Notes under the pieces: model-generated
What the model saw: only the letters and a program-made list of their open reading frames with translations
The model's database searches: none
Told to the model about the DNA's origin: nothing
Assembly (NCBI GenBank): GCA_037576215.1
Contig: JBANDB010000005.1
Span: forward strand, 3,534,001-3,598,000
From: Armillaria gallica
Taxonomy: Eukaryota; Basidiomycota; Agaricomycetes; Agaricales; Physalacriaceae
Direction of reading: 5' to 3'
Length of the DNA: 64,000 nucleotides
Shown: positions 22,541 through 34,330 of the stretch, piece after piece
Numbering within the stretch: position 1 is the first letter of the stretch
Layout: each line of letters opens with the position of its first letter
Position numbers and translations under genes: made by a program

Positions 22541-23179
22541 AGGTTACGGACTGAAGTAGCTTAGGCAGTGAGGCCAGGAACCAAATATGACCATACAGCA
22601 GTATGAGACATGACGCACGGACCCCAGGGAGGGCGCCGTGCTACGGCGCATGAAAAGGACACGACGGGAAAGCAAGCGCGATACACGGAAACGGGACCAA
22701 CACACCGAAACAGGAACGAGACGGGAACGGAAACACCGGAACAACGAAGCACGGGAACACGAGACGCGGACACAGTAGCTGCAATGCATGCAAACACTGG
22801 GAACCGGGCACGGGAATGGAACAGGAAAGAAGGGGGTTAGTCAAGTAGAGGAGACAAGAAACAAGGGGGCGCACGACAAGCTAGCGAAGATTCCCGTAGC
22901 AGACAACATCGAATACAGAGGGCTATTCGCGTTAGAATTGGCTTCAAAGTCAATGTAAGTTCCTGTGCGAGCGAGGTTCCCGGTCGGTAGAGTGTGGTAG
23001 AAATTCATCGACGTCTTCTAGCAGTTCACTAAGCATTCGAGCACCATCAAGGATGTGCCAAAGAGTGGTGCAGCAGGCGATCGTGGTTTTCCTGTTGTAA
23101 TGGGTTACATTTCATGGGAGAGATATTACTGGTACATATCTTTGCAGTAGAGTTAGGGATAGATTGTTTCCAAGCTCTC
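22541..23179. other. intergenic, simple GA/AC-rich tract
   Basis: No gene. From about 22640 to 22870 the plus strand is a purine-rich, CGGGA/ACACGGA-like low-complexity stretch that opens long artefactual frames on both strands. The rest separates the retroelement from the 3' end of the Smr gene. Confidence 0.45.
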
Positions 23180-24344
23180 CTATGCTCCAATATCGCTTGC
23201 TCGTCGCCCACCGTGATGGCCGCTGGAGTGACGGTGGAGACGTTGACGGTCGCGGATCGGGCTGAGTCCATTAAGCTGGACGATAAGAACACCGGAATTT
23301 GAGAGGTCTAACTCTGCGGCTAACTGGTATCTGTACGAATCAGGTTAGCCGAACTTGGATTACTTGCAGAATGTACACCGACGTACTCGCGCATTAGGTC
23401 CTTGATAGCTGGTCCTACTTTTGCTGTTCCCCCTTCAGAGTGCAACCCTTTACCTACAATACAGGCTTCAGCATCAATGGAAGACTTTGCGTGACCTGCA
23501 CGTACCAACGATAAGCCTAAGTTCAGAGTCACCTCGAAGCTTCGCCTCTTCGAGGGCAGCATCTGTATATGCAATAGCTTCTTTGACATAGAGGCCGTGC
23601 AGGTCAATCTCCCCAGGTTTTCTATTCTGGATAACCAAATTAGTATCCCAAACAAACGTGATGCACAACCAGCTTACACGGTTATTTTCTACCGAGAAAA
23701 TGAGCATTCACATCGAGTACAAAGGGGATGGATCATAGCACTGACCATGATAAATCCAGTTACTCGCTTCTTTGTTCAGCTGTTCCATTTTCTGTTTATG
23801 ATTTTTCCCTTGTTCTGAGAGGTCCTTGGCTGCGGCGCGATCCCCGCGATTATGGGCCTCGTGGCTTTCGTCGAAGCATCTTGCCATTTCATCCCCTTCT
23901 TTATTGGCGCGCGCACGAAGGCCGATGTAGTATTCATTTGGGCGGTCTTGCTGGTCGACGTCCTATTTCAAACTTTTCAGCGAGTGGGAAGTACTGTGAA
24001 AGAAGCTGTGATACCTCGTGTGTTGGCGGTCCATGTGGTGATGGTGGTCTATGCGGTGATGATTGATAGCTTTGTGATGGAGGCGGTGGACGAGGGGGTG
24101 GCTGATATACTGGTCGATGTTGCTCTGGCTGATGAAGCAGAGGGGTACGTGGTGATGGTCGATAACTTTGTGATGGAGACGGTGGACGAGGAGGTGACTG
24201 ATATACCGGTTGATGTTGCTGTGGCCGGTGAACTGGAAGGGTATGCCGTTCAGGCCTGCTGCATTCTTCGGATAATATAACCCAAAAAAACCAGGCAATC
24301 ATCAGCAAGACCGCAGTCCCGAGAATCCCCATCAAGATAGACAT
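23180..24344 (-). CDS. membrane-anchored DUF1771-Smr domain protein
   Basis: Six exons: 24344-24015, 23962-23746, 23688-23678, 23626-23506, 23453-23377 and 23323-23180. They total 900 nt (299 residues plus stop) with five introns of 51-57 nt, all GT-AG. Residues 2-23 form a transmembrane anchor (LMGILGTAVLLMIAWFFWVI), followed by a proline-rich linker (PPRPPSPSQSYRPSP twice). DUF1771 follows (NEYYIGLRARANKEGDEMA, HNRGDRAAAKDLSEQGKNHK). The Smr domain has IDLHGLYVKEAI, the GKGLHSEGG turn and GVLIVQL. Smr domains of the MutS2 lineage bind or nick nucleic acid; HGL and GKGLHS are the conserved loops. Exon 3 is only 11 nt, but it restores ENNR before NRKPGEIDLHGL. Most fungal DUF1771-Smr proteins I know lack an N-terminal anchor. 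The gene appears fully intact. Confidence 0.9.
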
Positions 24345-24926
24345 GCCGGCGCAGCGGAGTTAGCGTGCTAGACGGTCTAAGCAAAGCTATGGATCGAGAC
24401 AAGAATGGTGATGATAACAAGTATTCAAATGGAACCAATGAATGAAATTTGAGATATGATAGAACAAATGCTTGTTCTTGGGTTGGGGGAGAACTTGCGG
24501 ATTTGAGATAACTAAGAGTTGAGCAGAGGGGAGACCGGCAATGAGACGAGGTCTGGGATGAATACCAGGATGAAGAGATGCCGGAAGCGTAGCAGTGGAA
24601 GCCAAGAACTCAGTTGTTCAGGAAACCTGGAATCTGAGCAGCTTAAGACGTGGCTGCAATGACAGATCGGGCGCTACCTGAACAGAGAAGGGAGGACTTG
24701 GGTGGGTGTGTCAGGAGAAGTAGTAAGTAGTGAAGGGCACTAGAAATTCAACGTGGTCAACTGCGTGGTACCACGCTTGCGTGGTGCGTGGCTATGGACG
24801 TAATAGCGTGTAATAAATCAGACAGGCGCAAGTGTACTTTTTCCGGGCACAAGGTAGGTTTTAGGGTGCAAGTTTGCTTACATCCTCCGGCAAGTTAAGG
24901 GTCCCTCTACGCAGGTTTACTGTTGG
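24345..24926. other. intergenic, no feature seen
   Basis: This holds the probable promoter of the Smr gene (upstream on the minus strand). No motif stands out and no repeat similarity was noted. Confidence 0.35.
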
Positions 24927-25376
24927 CTATAAATTGGGGATCGGATCGGGCCATGATATGTAGATCTCTGGCCTCTTGCCATCTGGGACACGTCCCCCAG
25001 ACGTGCGTACCAGTTCCATGCTATCGGGATTGAACGGGAGCGGATCGAAACGCGCCTCGGAGTGTATCTCGCGGCCGCGGAAGGCGACTGAGCAAGGTTG
25101 ATGAGGTCCAAACTTGCATGGATGAACTGCTTGATCGAAGATGGCGGAACCAATATAGATGGGCTTGATACCCCAATCACGGCATGGGGGTGGTCCAAGA
25201 AGATCCCGTCGTGGGAAGGGAGAGGGTCCATCCAATGAAAAAGGGAAGCCAGAGCCGGGCCGAAGTATCTGGGGCGTCGTCTGGGGAATCTTGGGCGCTG
25301 TTCCGGGCTTGCTCTTTTCTCCCATCATGACGGAGGATGCTATTGCCAGGTTAACATCATAGGGCTCCGACAACAT
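24927..25376 (-). pseudogene. DM9 (DUF3421) protein, truncated at both ends
   Basis: The minus-strand frame reads RDWGIKPIYIGSAIFDQAVH, then CKFGPHQPCSVAFRGREIH, FDPLPFNPDSMEL and SGGRVPDGKRP. This is the first half of a DM9/DUF3421 repeat: I-G-x-A-x-F at the start, HPCK, a GGxE-like strand, LLPF/PxxMEW, then GxIPxGxRPV. The expected continuation (EGGYEEDG...LYHA...VPGKT) is absent: after KRPE the frame runs into unrelated DNA and stops. The other end meets the array junction at about 25371, where the ATG itself overlaps repeat-unit sequence. DM9 proteins are lectin-like in animals; fungal roles are unclear. A second DM9 relic lies at 51.4 kb. Confidence 0.65.
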
Positions 25377-28300
25377 TACCGACTAACAAGAGTTGAAGAA
25401 TTCCTCTTCGTCTCGACGAACAGACTACAGATGACAGTCGTGTCAATACGAGCTCAGCATTCGAGATAACAACGGTAGACATACCCTGCAGCCGTCCGTA
25501 ACACACTGGATGCTGGTGACGCGACCCTGGCATTCACCGAACGTCACTCGCTTCTTTCACTGACTTCTGGTGATTGGCATGAGGGTGGTGTTCGCAGTTG
25601 TGGTCCGTAACGGACCGTCCGCTGAGAAAAAAGCGACATTCTCTGCGTTCTGCCCTGTCTTTTATTTTTGTCTGCTTTCGGAGCCATGAACATGCATGGG
25701 AAGGAGGCGTTGGTATAAGAAGACTGACGGCTGGTACAGTTAGGAGGAGGCCGGCGCGTGGATTAAGAATCGGCAGGTTGACTTGGGTACAAAGGACAGA
25801 GGACATGTGAAAAGAGGATCACAAATAGCAAACAACGAAGAGGAGGCTTTTGCTAGGTGAACGTAGACAATTTTTGATGTAGTCCTCGATGAGGCGGGAG
25901 ACGGAAGGGAAGCTGTGATCGGAGTTTCGGATCGGCCTTTCCATCTACAACACCAACACCAACACCATCTGACTGCGAGCACGGGCGGGCAAACAACGGC
26001 TCTTCCTCTGAGCCTCGTTTGATTTCTTAGCGCAGCGATTCCTCGACTTTGCACCTACATACAACGGTGGCCGCTCCTTAACCTGAACGACACTCGGACT
26101 TGGTTCGACGCGTCATGGATGGCCAAGAGGACGCGAGGAACAGAATGTGGCATTTTGCAGGCGGAGAGAGGGCTGACCGTGCTATCGGTGTCGTTGAGTA
26201 CGTTCTCCAATCTCATCTCGCTGAACATTCTATTGACATTACTTGCATTCACTGCACAGCTGCCGTGTTCCACACTGCCGAAACTTCGTCTCACCATCAA
26301 CCACTACTGCGTTCCCAATACACCACCGTGGTCCATTGTTTCCAGGAAAGCAGCAACGAGACGTACGACGATATGGACAGCGAGAAAGGCATACTCAGTC
26401 CTCTCTCCGTACAACAAGCGCTTCAAGCTTCAACCACCGCCATTCCAGTCTCTCTATATCCTCCCTACGTCTTTTCACAAGATGATTCCGAGTCCTTCCC
26501 AGTGCAAAGCCACCGAAGCTTATGATCGTTCTAAGCTTTCAGCCCAGCCAACTCTGAAGATCTGACAGGCGAGGTACTCACCAAATCCAAGGTTGTGGAT
26601 TCTGCAACAGATGCAAGAACATCCTTGTTGGTAACGTGTGCCAGTTACATCAGATTGGCTTAAGAATGCGGCTGCCTAGCCCGCCTACATCTCATTGTGA
26701 GTTCCCTCCCAATTCAATAGAGTTTGCTGATTCAGTCCTCCACCTGAATTGCCCCTCAGGCTTGTGCCATCTCTCTCTTCCGCGACGTCTCACTAGCAAA
26801 CGTTTCACGATGTTCGCGTCACCCTGCTAACCTTCGGCTTTTTCCAGGCGATAAATCTTATTGCAACTTCCAACACACCAACAGTACTTATCAAAAACGG
26901 CAGCCCGGATGATGGCGGCACGAGCTAAGCTAAGCGCCTTCCTACTGGTTGGTCCTCCGCCTGTACTGTGTCTCCTTTCATCTAGCCTATCCCCTCTCCC
27001 CACAACTATCTCGTTGACGTGTCGTCCAATTGAGGGCCAAAAAATCTCCGCAAAATGTTGACGCGAAAAGGGAGCTTCTGTAAGCTCAGATGAAAGTAGC
27101 TTTCTTGGTGAACCGACTTGGAATATTCGTGGTTGAGAGGGCAAGTCCAGCCCGGCTCGTTTCCCAGCCGTCTGTCTGTCTTTTGTCTTCCTTCACGCTA
27201 TTGAAGCACCTGTCGACGATACACGTCGATACACACACCGGCTCAAGCGCGTCCTACGAGAATGACTACGAAGCTCCTATGGTTCCATTTCTCTCCCCAT
27301 TCAACTGGGCTGTACTTCTTGCTCGTTTTATTCCGTGTGCCCGTTCATATATCATACTGCACGTCTCTTCTGTGCTAATTATTCTCTTCATTTACGCTTA
27401 TATTTACGTATGCAAATTAGATCCTGATGCATTGGGTTGGCTCTAACTATACACAATGCAATGTTGATCTTGGCTCGGTACATGCGGTATGGAGCTGCAT
27501 AGAACTGGTAAGACCCTGAAAAAGCGCATCTACGGATACTTCATGCACGTGCATGGACGTATACACCATTCCCCGACTCTGAATAGTCGATTCTGCATGT
27601 TTGAGACAACCGGTCAAGCAATAGGCACAGCAATGATACCAACTCTTCTATGTGCTCTTCGACCAGCTGAAATACAAGGATGCTGATAGAAGTGAGGGGG
27701 AAATCTGGGGAAGAGAAGCATCAGATAAAGAAAGATAAAGGCGAGGATTTGGACGACTCACTTAGCGGTAAAGGGTAATAACATGTCGTGGTTCCGCTCA
27801 GTAGCTGTTGATGTTCTCGGCGTTGTAGGGACCGTGTAGCTGCCAGCTTGGGGAAAAGCCTAACGTTCAGGCAGAATACACCGGTCCAAGCTATGGCGGA
27901 GAGAACGGCTAACGCAGGATCTTGAGATGGCCGTCTTGGAGCTGAATGTATTAACCATGGCTGCGACCCTGACGACGCCGGCTACTCTCGGCGGTCTCAA
28001 GGCCATCTCTTCCACCCCAAACCACCGTGTTGACGCGTCATCTGAGCGCCACTGAAGTTCAGGAGCAGCGAGTGCAAATGGAGGAATTTCTGCATCAAGA
28101 AATCGAACAAAACTAGGACGAGGGGAGGGGATTTTGTGCGTGTACGTATCTTCAGTCGAGGAATGTAAGCGAATAAGAGGGGTAGCGCGTCAAGTCATGA
28201 TGGTGGTAAGGGCGAAGAGGAATGGTGGACGTCTCTGTTATCGTGGAAGGAGCTGCGTTGTACGTGGACCAAAGGGTCGCCGCAAGGAGGCGGGATCCTA

Positions 28301-28640
28301 GTGTTTGATGTTGTCTAGCGCTAGAGGCGTTCTGCAGAAACGCGTCTTTGGATTATACTGGACGTTCCGCTGTGAGAGTTCACGAATATTGATACTTCCA
28401 ATCCAACAGTAGGCGGACGCAGACGTTATCGAGAAAAGTCGCTGGCATCGTGAAGGAAATGGTAGTAGGAGCCGGACAGGCGGCAACTCGGTAGATCAGC
28501 GCAAGGGTAGCGGAATTCAGACACGAAACTGATAGACTGTTTAGTTTGTGACAATCAACAAAGGTCGTAGCGTACGCACCTTATAGTCTAGCCCATTGAG
28601 GATTGCATTAGACCTGGGGAAGAGTCCTGAGGAGAAAGAA
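25371..28640. repeat. partial unit D of the 5.7-kb tandem array
   Basis: Begins abruptly at ACCGACTAACAAGAGTTG, the point matched at 12.86 kb in copy A, and continues through the rest of the unit to the start of unit B. It includes about 0.7 kb (26.06-26.76 kb) that is missing from A, and the 27.5-28.6 kb segment shared with 33.2-34.3 kb. It carries the same minus-strand intron donors as B (GTGAGT at about 26.57 kb against GTAAGC in B). Confidence 0.8.
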
Positions 28641-31600
28641 GAAGAGGAGTAAAAACAGGCTCTTGGAAGACTCTCTGCGCCCAGAAATTGGCTACTGTAT
28701 GACTAGATGTCAGCAAAAGTTCAGAGAGATGAGAATAGTGGACGTACCAAGAGTAGTCAAGCTAAGGATACTCTCCCAGCTTAACCATGTGCGGCTCTCT
28801 GACTCGACGGCCATCCTCGTCTCACGTCTCTCCGCCAACAAACTGCCTCGCTCCACCTCCTGCTCAAAAATTGACATGCTGACGTGTCACCAAGTCCAAG
28901 CGTCATTCAGGTCGACCTTGAGACCTTGAGAAGCGGCCACCTTTGCACAATTGAGGAATCGCCGCGCCATGAAATTTGAAGAGCAAAGAGCTTCCATTTG
29001 CGTACGCATCTTCAGTCGAGCAAAGACAAGCAAACAGGGAACAGTGGTGGTCGATTGAGGCTTTGTACGTGCGGGCCCGAGTCGATGCCTATCCTCGATG
29101 GTGGTGGGAAACGGAAAGAAGAGGTTTGAACCCGCTCCCGATCGGTGGAATTTCGCCTTCAAATCTCCTTCCATCCGAAGGCTCTCTTCCAGATAGGCGA
29201 CGTGCTGGACACTTCTTTACTGATAACTTAAGTTTCTCACATCCACACAGGTTAACAAACAAGATAATTCGCATACTCGATATACCATCAAGTACTAAGA
29301 TGATGCTATGAAAATGTCAGTTCAAGCTTCCGGTGTAACAAGCTAGGAGAGCTTCGCCATTGTATGAGACCATGATAATAATGCACACAGAGAAGATAAT
29401 CTCCACAAAACGCCCGGCTGAGCATCACACTATGGCCAAAGTAAATTATTTCCACCTTCATGAAATCACCCGATTCTCGTGTTTTTTGTAGTGTCCTTCA
29501 AAGTCGGGCACAACGAGGATATCAATAAAGTGCTACGAAATCACATTAAAAAGCCGGCACTAGTTGGTAACTATTTGATAGAGGCCTACCTTCACACACG
29601 ACGGCGGTATGAGAACTAACCGGCGTACCGAAAACGCTAAGGGAGTAAAGATTACCGTGAGGTCGGGCGATCTGTCTGGCAAAAGGTCAGTAAGTAATCG
29701 GGAGGTAACGGAACAAACCAACGTGGAGCCGCGTCATAACATCTGGGGTAAGCCGTGGTTGCATTTCCTGTCGCGTTCATTTCGCACGACTTGATGTTCT
29801 TGAGGTTAAAATCGCCGTTCGTCGGTACACCGGCTTTTACGTATAGAGCTGAACATTTTTGTATTAGCAAAAAGTTTTCTGTAGTGGACATTACTAAGGA
29901 AATGGAGGAAGCGAAGGTTGAAGGGCCAGCGGGATGCCTTCGACGTTCTTGTAGTGCTGAGAGTTTCACCACCTACGAACTGTGGGAGGACAGTGGTACC
30001 TGTGTGAAGGACTCGTGCTTCTGGATATCCATTATGAACTACAGGCGAAAATGATATCAGTACAAGGTCAACAGAACGAGGGTCGTAAACATACTGGAGT
30101 CGTAGACAGTAGTACGATACCGAATCATGTTCTTCCCGAGCTCTCTCAGCTCCATCCTTCACCAAAGTTGTCTTGGTAACGCGGCATCTGCGCGAACCAG
30201 ACTCCGACAGTTGTCCAAGTTGAAGCCACTATTGGAGTATGAAAAGCATGACCGTCAGATACTGGTTGGAAGGAGCCGAATTTTGGGTACCTCAGTGGTA
30301 GCAGAATGACTGCGACTGTGGAGGTTCTACCCAGTCCACAGAGATTTGTTAGCGTTGGGATTGCAGTATGAGCGCTCATCACCGGGCTGGAATCGGTAAG
30401 TACAGAGGATGATATGGGCACATTGGACAAAGTGGATGATGGGTAGGCACGGTGGAGGATGGAAATGGAATTTCGACAACGAGCGGCGCGGTAACTGCCG
30501 ACCGTCTCCACTTTGTGGGCCGGCAAACCTTGCATGCGTCCATCGTAGCATTAGAACTAGTGGTTCCATTCAGCGAAATCAGCAACTGACTTCAACGGCC
30601 AAGCCACGTCGGTGCGCAGCGAAAACCATAGATGAGGGTGGAACATGAAATGTCCCCTTCTCTCTACCAGACGCAACGAGTTCCTTCCTGGGAGGGGTCA
30701 AGACAGACGTAATCTACCACCCCATCTCCAGTATTGAAATCAACTTCGCACTGGGGATCATCTCAATATCAAAAGACTCGGAGGATTTTTTTTTGGCTGA
30801 TGAGCAGAACAAGGAATGATGCTGCAACTCTAGCTCGGACCTCCGACATGCATACAGAAGTAGACGGGAAGAAATGATCGCACGCCTTGCTTGTAGGTGC
30901 CAGATGAAGCAGATAAAGTGGATAGCGGAGTGGTGAATTTTCCGAGGTGTCGATAATTCTGCTGTGGACAGTCAAGCCGTACGCTCCAGCCACTTGCTGA
31001 TCCGGAAGGAAGTACGCGTTCTCAAGTAGTCAGGATTTTGTGCATCGGGATTGTAGGTGAATTCGATTCGAAGACGAGGGAGAGGAGAGGAGAAGGAAGA
31101 TGCAGAGATAGGCATGACGGAACGGTGTTGAGGGCCCCATCAAGAGCTGTTCGTGGCCGAAGGATTTTTCCTCCCCTAGTTGAACAAACTGCAGATGATA
31201 GTCGCGTCAATACAAATTCAGTGTTCGAGATGACGACGGTAGACATACCCTGGAGCTGTCCGTAACACGCTGGATAACGGCGATGCACTATCCTGCCTGC
31301 GACCCTCAACGAAACGTCACTCGCTTCCTTCGCTGACTTCTGGTGATTAGCATGAGGATGATGTTCGCAGTCGTGGTCCGTTGAAAAAAAGGTGGCATCC
31401 TCTTATATGCGTTCAGCCATGGCGTTTGCTTTCGGATTCTTGTCGCATCCGGGCCAACCAGGTCCTTAGCGTAAAACGCGGGAAGCCACCGAAGGCCGGT
31501 GCAGTTCGTAGGAGGCCAGTCTTCCATGACGCGTGAAAAAAGAATGGCGAACAGTGAACGTAGACGACTCGGAGTCACTCGGGAAGAGGCTTTGTGCATG

Positions 31601-34330
31601 TCTCCGAGGCGAGGGTCTTATTAGTGTAGTCCTCATGATGGTGGGAGATGGAAGGGATCCTGTGATCGGAGTTCGGATCACCCTCTCCATCCGACTGCGA
31701 GCATGCGCGCAAGTACAAAGCCTCGAAGCCCTCCTTTTATGGACGCGCGCGCAAACAAAATATCTTCCTTCAAGCCTCGTTTAATTTCTTGGCGCAGCGA
31801 TTCCTCAGACTTGGTTCGACGCGTCGGCGTGCAGGGCATGGCCTAAGAGGAAGCGATGAACAGAATGTGCATGCTGCAGGCGGAGAGAGGACTGGCCACA
31901 CTGTCAGCGTCCTTGAGTACGTCGGCCATTCTCATCTCGCTGAACTCTGCCATTGATATTACTTGCATTCACCGACAGCTGCCGTGTTCACACCGCCGAA
32001 ACTTTCCACGACGAATGTCTCACCATCAAATACTACTGCATTTACCGTTCTCCCCACTCCGCCGCGGCGATCCAATGTCCTCAGCTTCCCAAGCAAACAG
32101 CGGCGAGCGATGTCCAACAACACACCGCCCTCTTTCTGTCCAACAGGTGCTTCAGGCTTCGACCACATCATGCCTGGCTCTATGTCCCCTCTATTCCAAG
32201 ACGAGTTCTGCAGCACCCTTCCTAGCACGAAGACCCAAGCTTGTGGCCATTCTGGGCTTTCGGTCCAACTGGCTTTGACAGGCGAAGTGCTTACCAACCC
32301 CAAGGCTGTGGATTCTGTAACGGGCACAAGGATATCCTTGTCGATATTGCGCGTTACAACAGATTGGCATGGGAATGCGAACGTCTTGAAAAATTGCCTA
32401 CGTCTATATATTATGGTGAGTTCCCTCACCGAAGATACCATTCAGAATTTGCTAATTCGCACGCAGAAGCTACACGTAAACCGGTCCTTCTCTCTGTTCC
32501 ACGAACTCTCACTAGCGAACGTCCGCGTCAGCATGTTAATATCCAACCCCCAGCTTCGTTGAGTTGCAAGTTCCAACATATCAACTATACGAAGATCCGG
32601 AGCCCTGATAACAGCGGCATAAGCGAAGCTAGGCGTCTTCCCACTGGCAGGTCCTCCGCCGGCACTCTGTCTCCCCTTTTCCCAGCCCATCCCCCCTTCC
32701 CGCTGAAGCGCCTTTCAAATCGAGGATCCCCTACTCTTGGATGTACCAAACCAAAGAATCGTCGATGAGAGAAGGGAGCTTCCGTAACCGTAGGCGTCTT
32801 CGAACGAAGAAAGCGTTCTGGATGGACCGGCTAGGAATATTCATGGTTGGAGGGTGACGTGCGCGAGTCCGCCTCGTTTCCCAGCCATTTTTTTTGTTTG
32901 TCTTTCATCTTCCTTTGCACTATTGGAGCACTTGTCAACGAGGCCGTCACTATATGCACAGTGGCTCCAGTGCATCCTACGAGAATAACTACGAAGCTCC
33001 TATGGCACTGTTTCTTTCCCCATACGTATCGTGGCCGACCGGATTGTACCGACTGTACAGCTGGTTTGCTCGTTATTCATTCTCTATGCTTACTGGACGT
33101 CTTTCCTGTGTTATTTACTTATTCTCTCCATTTACGCTTATTTCTACGTAGGTAATTTTGACCCTGATGTATTGGGCTGGCTCTAACTATACATAATATA
33201 ATGTTGATCTTGACTCGGTATGTGCAGTATGAACTGGTAAAACCCCCAAAAAGCGCGTCTACGGATACTTCCATGCACGTGTATAGACGTATACACCATT
33301 CCCGACACCTACCGACTCTCAAGAGTCGATTCTGCACGTCTGAGACTACCGGACGCATAAGAAACAGCCACAGCAATGATACTAAGCGCTCTTCAACCAG
33401 CTGAAATACAAGGAGGCTAATAGAAGCGGCGAAGAGGAAATCTAGGGGAGAGAAACATCAAATAAAGAAAAATAAAGCGAGGATGTGGACGACTCACGTA
33501 GCGGTGAAGGGTAATAACATGCCACCTGTAGTTGTTGGTTGTAGAAACTGTCGACAACATCGCGTAGTAGCTGCCGGCTTGAAAAAGTCTGACGTTCGGG
33601 AAGAATATACCGGTCCAAGGTGTGGCGGAGAGAATGGCAAACGCGGGATATTTTGAACGATATGGCCATCTTTGAGCTGAACGTAGCCATGCCTGTGACC
33701 CTAACGATGCCGACTACTCTCAGCGCTCTCAAGGCCATCTCTTCCACCCCAAACCACCGTGTTGACGCGTCACCTGAGTGCAGTTCAAGTTGAGGAGTCG
33801 CTGGTGTGATAGATGAATTCCCGCACCAAGATATCGATCAAAACTACAATGAGGGGAGGGGTTTCTGTGCGTGTACGTATCTTCAGTCGAGCAATGTAAG
33901 CGAATAAGAGGAGTAGCGCGTCAAGTCATGATGGTGGTAAGGGCAAAGAGGGATGGTGGACATCTCTGTTGTCGTGGAAGGAGGTGCGTTGTACGTGAAC
34001 CGAAGAGTCGCCGTAAGGAGGCGGGATCCCAGTGTTTGATGTTGTCTAGTGGTAGAGGCGTTCTGCAGAAACGCGTCAGCGATCCAGTTTTGGATCAATA
34101 GGCAGGCGCAGACGTTATCGAGAAAAGTCGCTGGCATCGTGAAGGAAAAGGTGGTAGGAGCGGGACAGGCGGCAACTCGGTAGATCAGCGCAAGGGTAGC
34201 GGAATTCGGACACGAAACTGATAGACTGTTTAGTTTGTGACGATCAACAAAGATCGTAGCGTACGCACCTTATAGTCTAGCCCATTGAAAGAGTCCTGAG
34301 GAGAAAGAAGAAGAGGAGTAAAAACAGGCT
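28640..34330. repeat. full unit B of the 5.7-kb tandem array
   Basis: The only complete unit. It starts near ACTCTCTGCGCCCAGAAATT (about 28670), and unit C starts with the same block at about 34340, giving a period of about 5.7 kb. Only short, partly conserved frames are visible. The best supported are on the minus strand: CSALYVKAGVPTNGDFNLKN with CEMNATGNATTAYPRCY (about 29.8 kb), STVVISNTEF at the conserved GTATGT donor (about 31.2 kb), and RNIDKDILVPVTESTALGL before a GTAAGC donor (about 32.3 kb). Cysteines and N-x-T/S sites suggest an extracellular protein. No transposase, RT or helicase motif was found anywhere in the unit. Confidence 0.8.
33350..33790 (-). other. conserved exon pair with hydrophobic segment in the repeat unit (B/C junction)
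   Basis: Minus-strand exon MALRALRVVGIVRV...VCHSLRHTLDRYILPERQT, then QLQVACYYPSPLR, ends at a GTGAGT donor. A 56-nt intron (33442-33497, acceptor CCCCTAG) leads to FLFAASISLLVFQLVEER, then LVSLLWLFLM, a likely membrane segment. Unit D has the same exon, donor and acceptor at 27.7-28.0 kb, with codon-level similarity (SLRHSLDRCILPER). The CpG-poor relic at 52.6 kb aligns over the same stretch. The retained splice sites argue for a real gene in the ancestral unit. I do not recognise the family. Confidence 0.45.

Noticed and set aside
22560..22874. Four overlapping frames of 76-81 codons
   Set aside because: Low-complexity GA/AC-rich tract; no homology or codon structure.
23852..24280. Long plus-strand frame rich in valine/aspartate repeats
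   Set aside because: It is antisense to exons 1-2 of the Smr gene and reflects the proline-rich linker on the other strand.
31959..32562. Plus-strand frames of 140-199 codons and a 160-codon minus-strand frame in unit B
   Set aside because: Different frames overlap, unit D does not keep any of them open over the full length, and only short parts with conserved splice donors on the minus strand look real.
33119..33376. Plus- and minus-strand frames around the hydrophobic GSSASYEN...APM stretch of copies A, B and D
   Set aside because: The peptide is recognisable in three copies but switches frame and lacks a start and splice context; it may be antisense conservation only.
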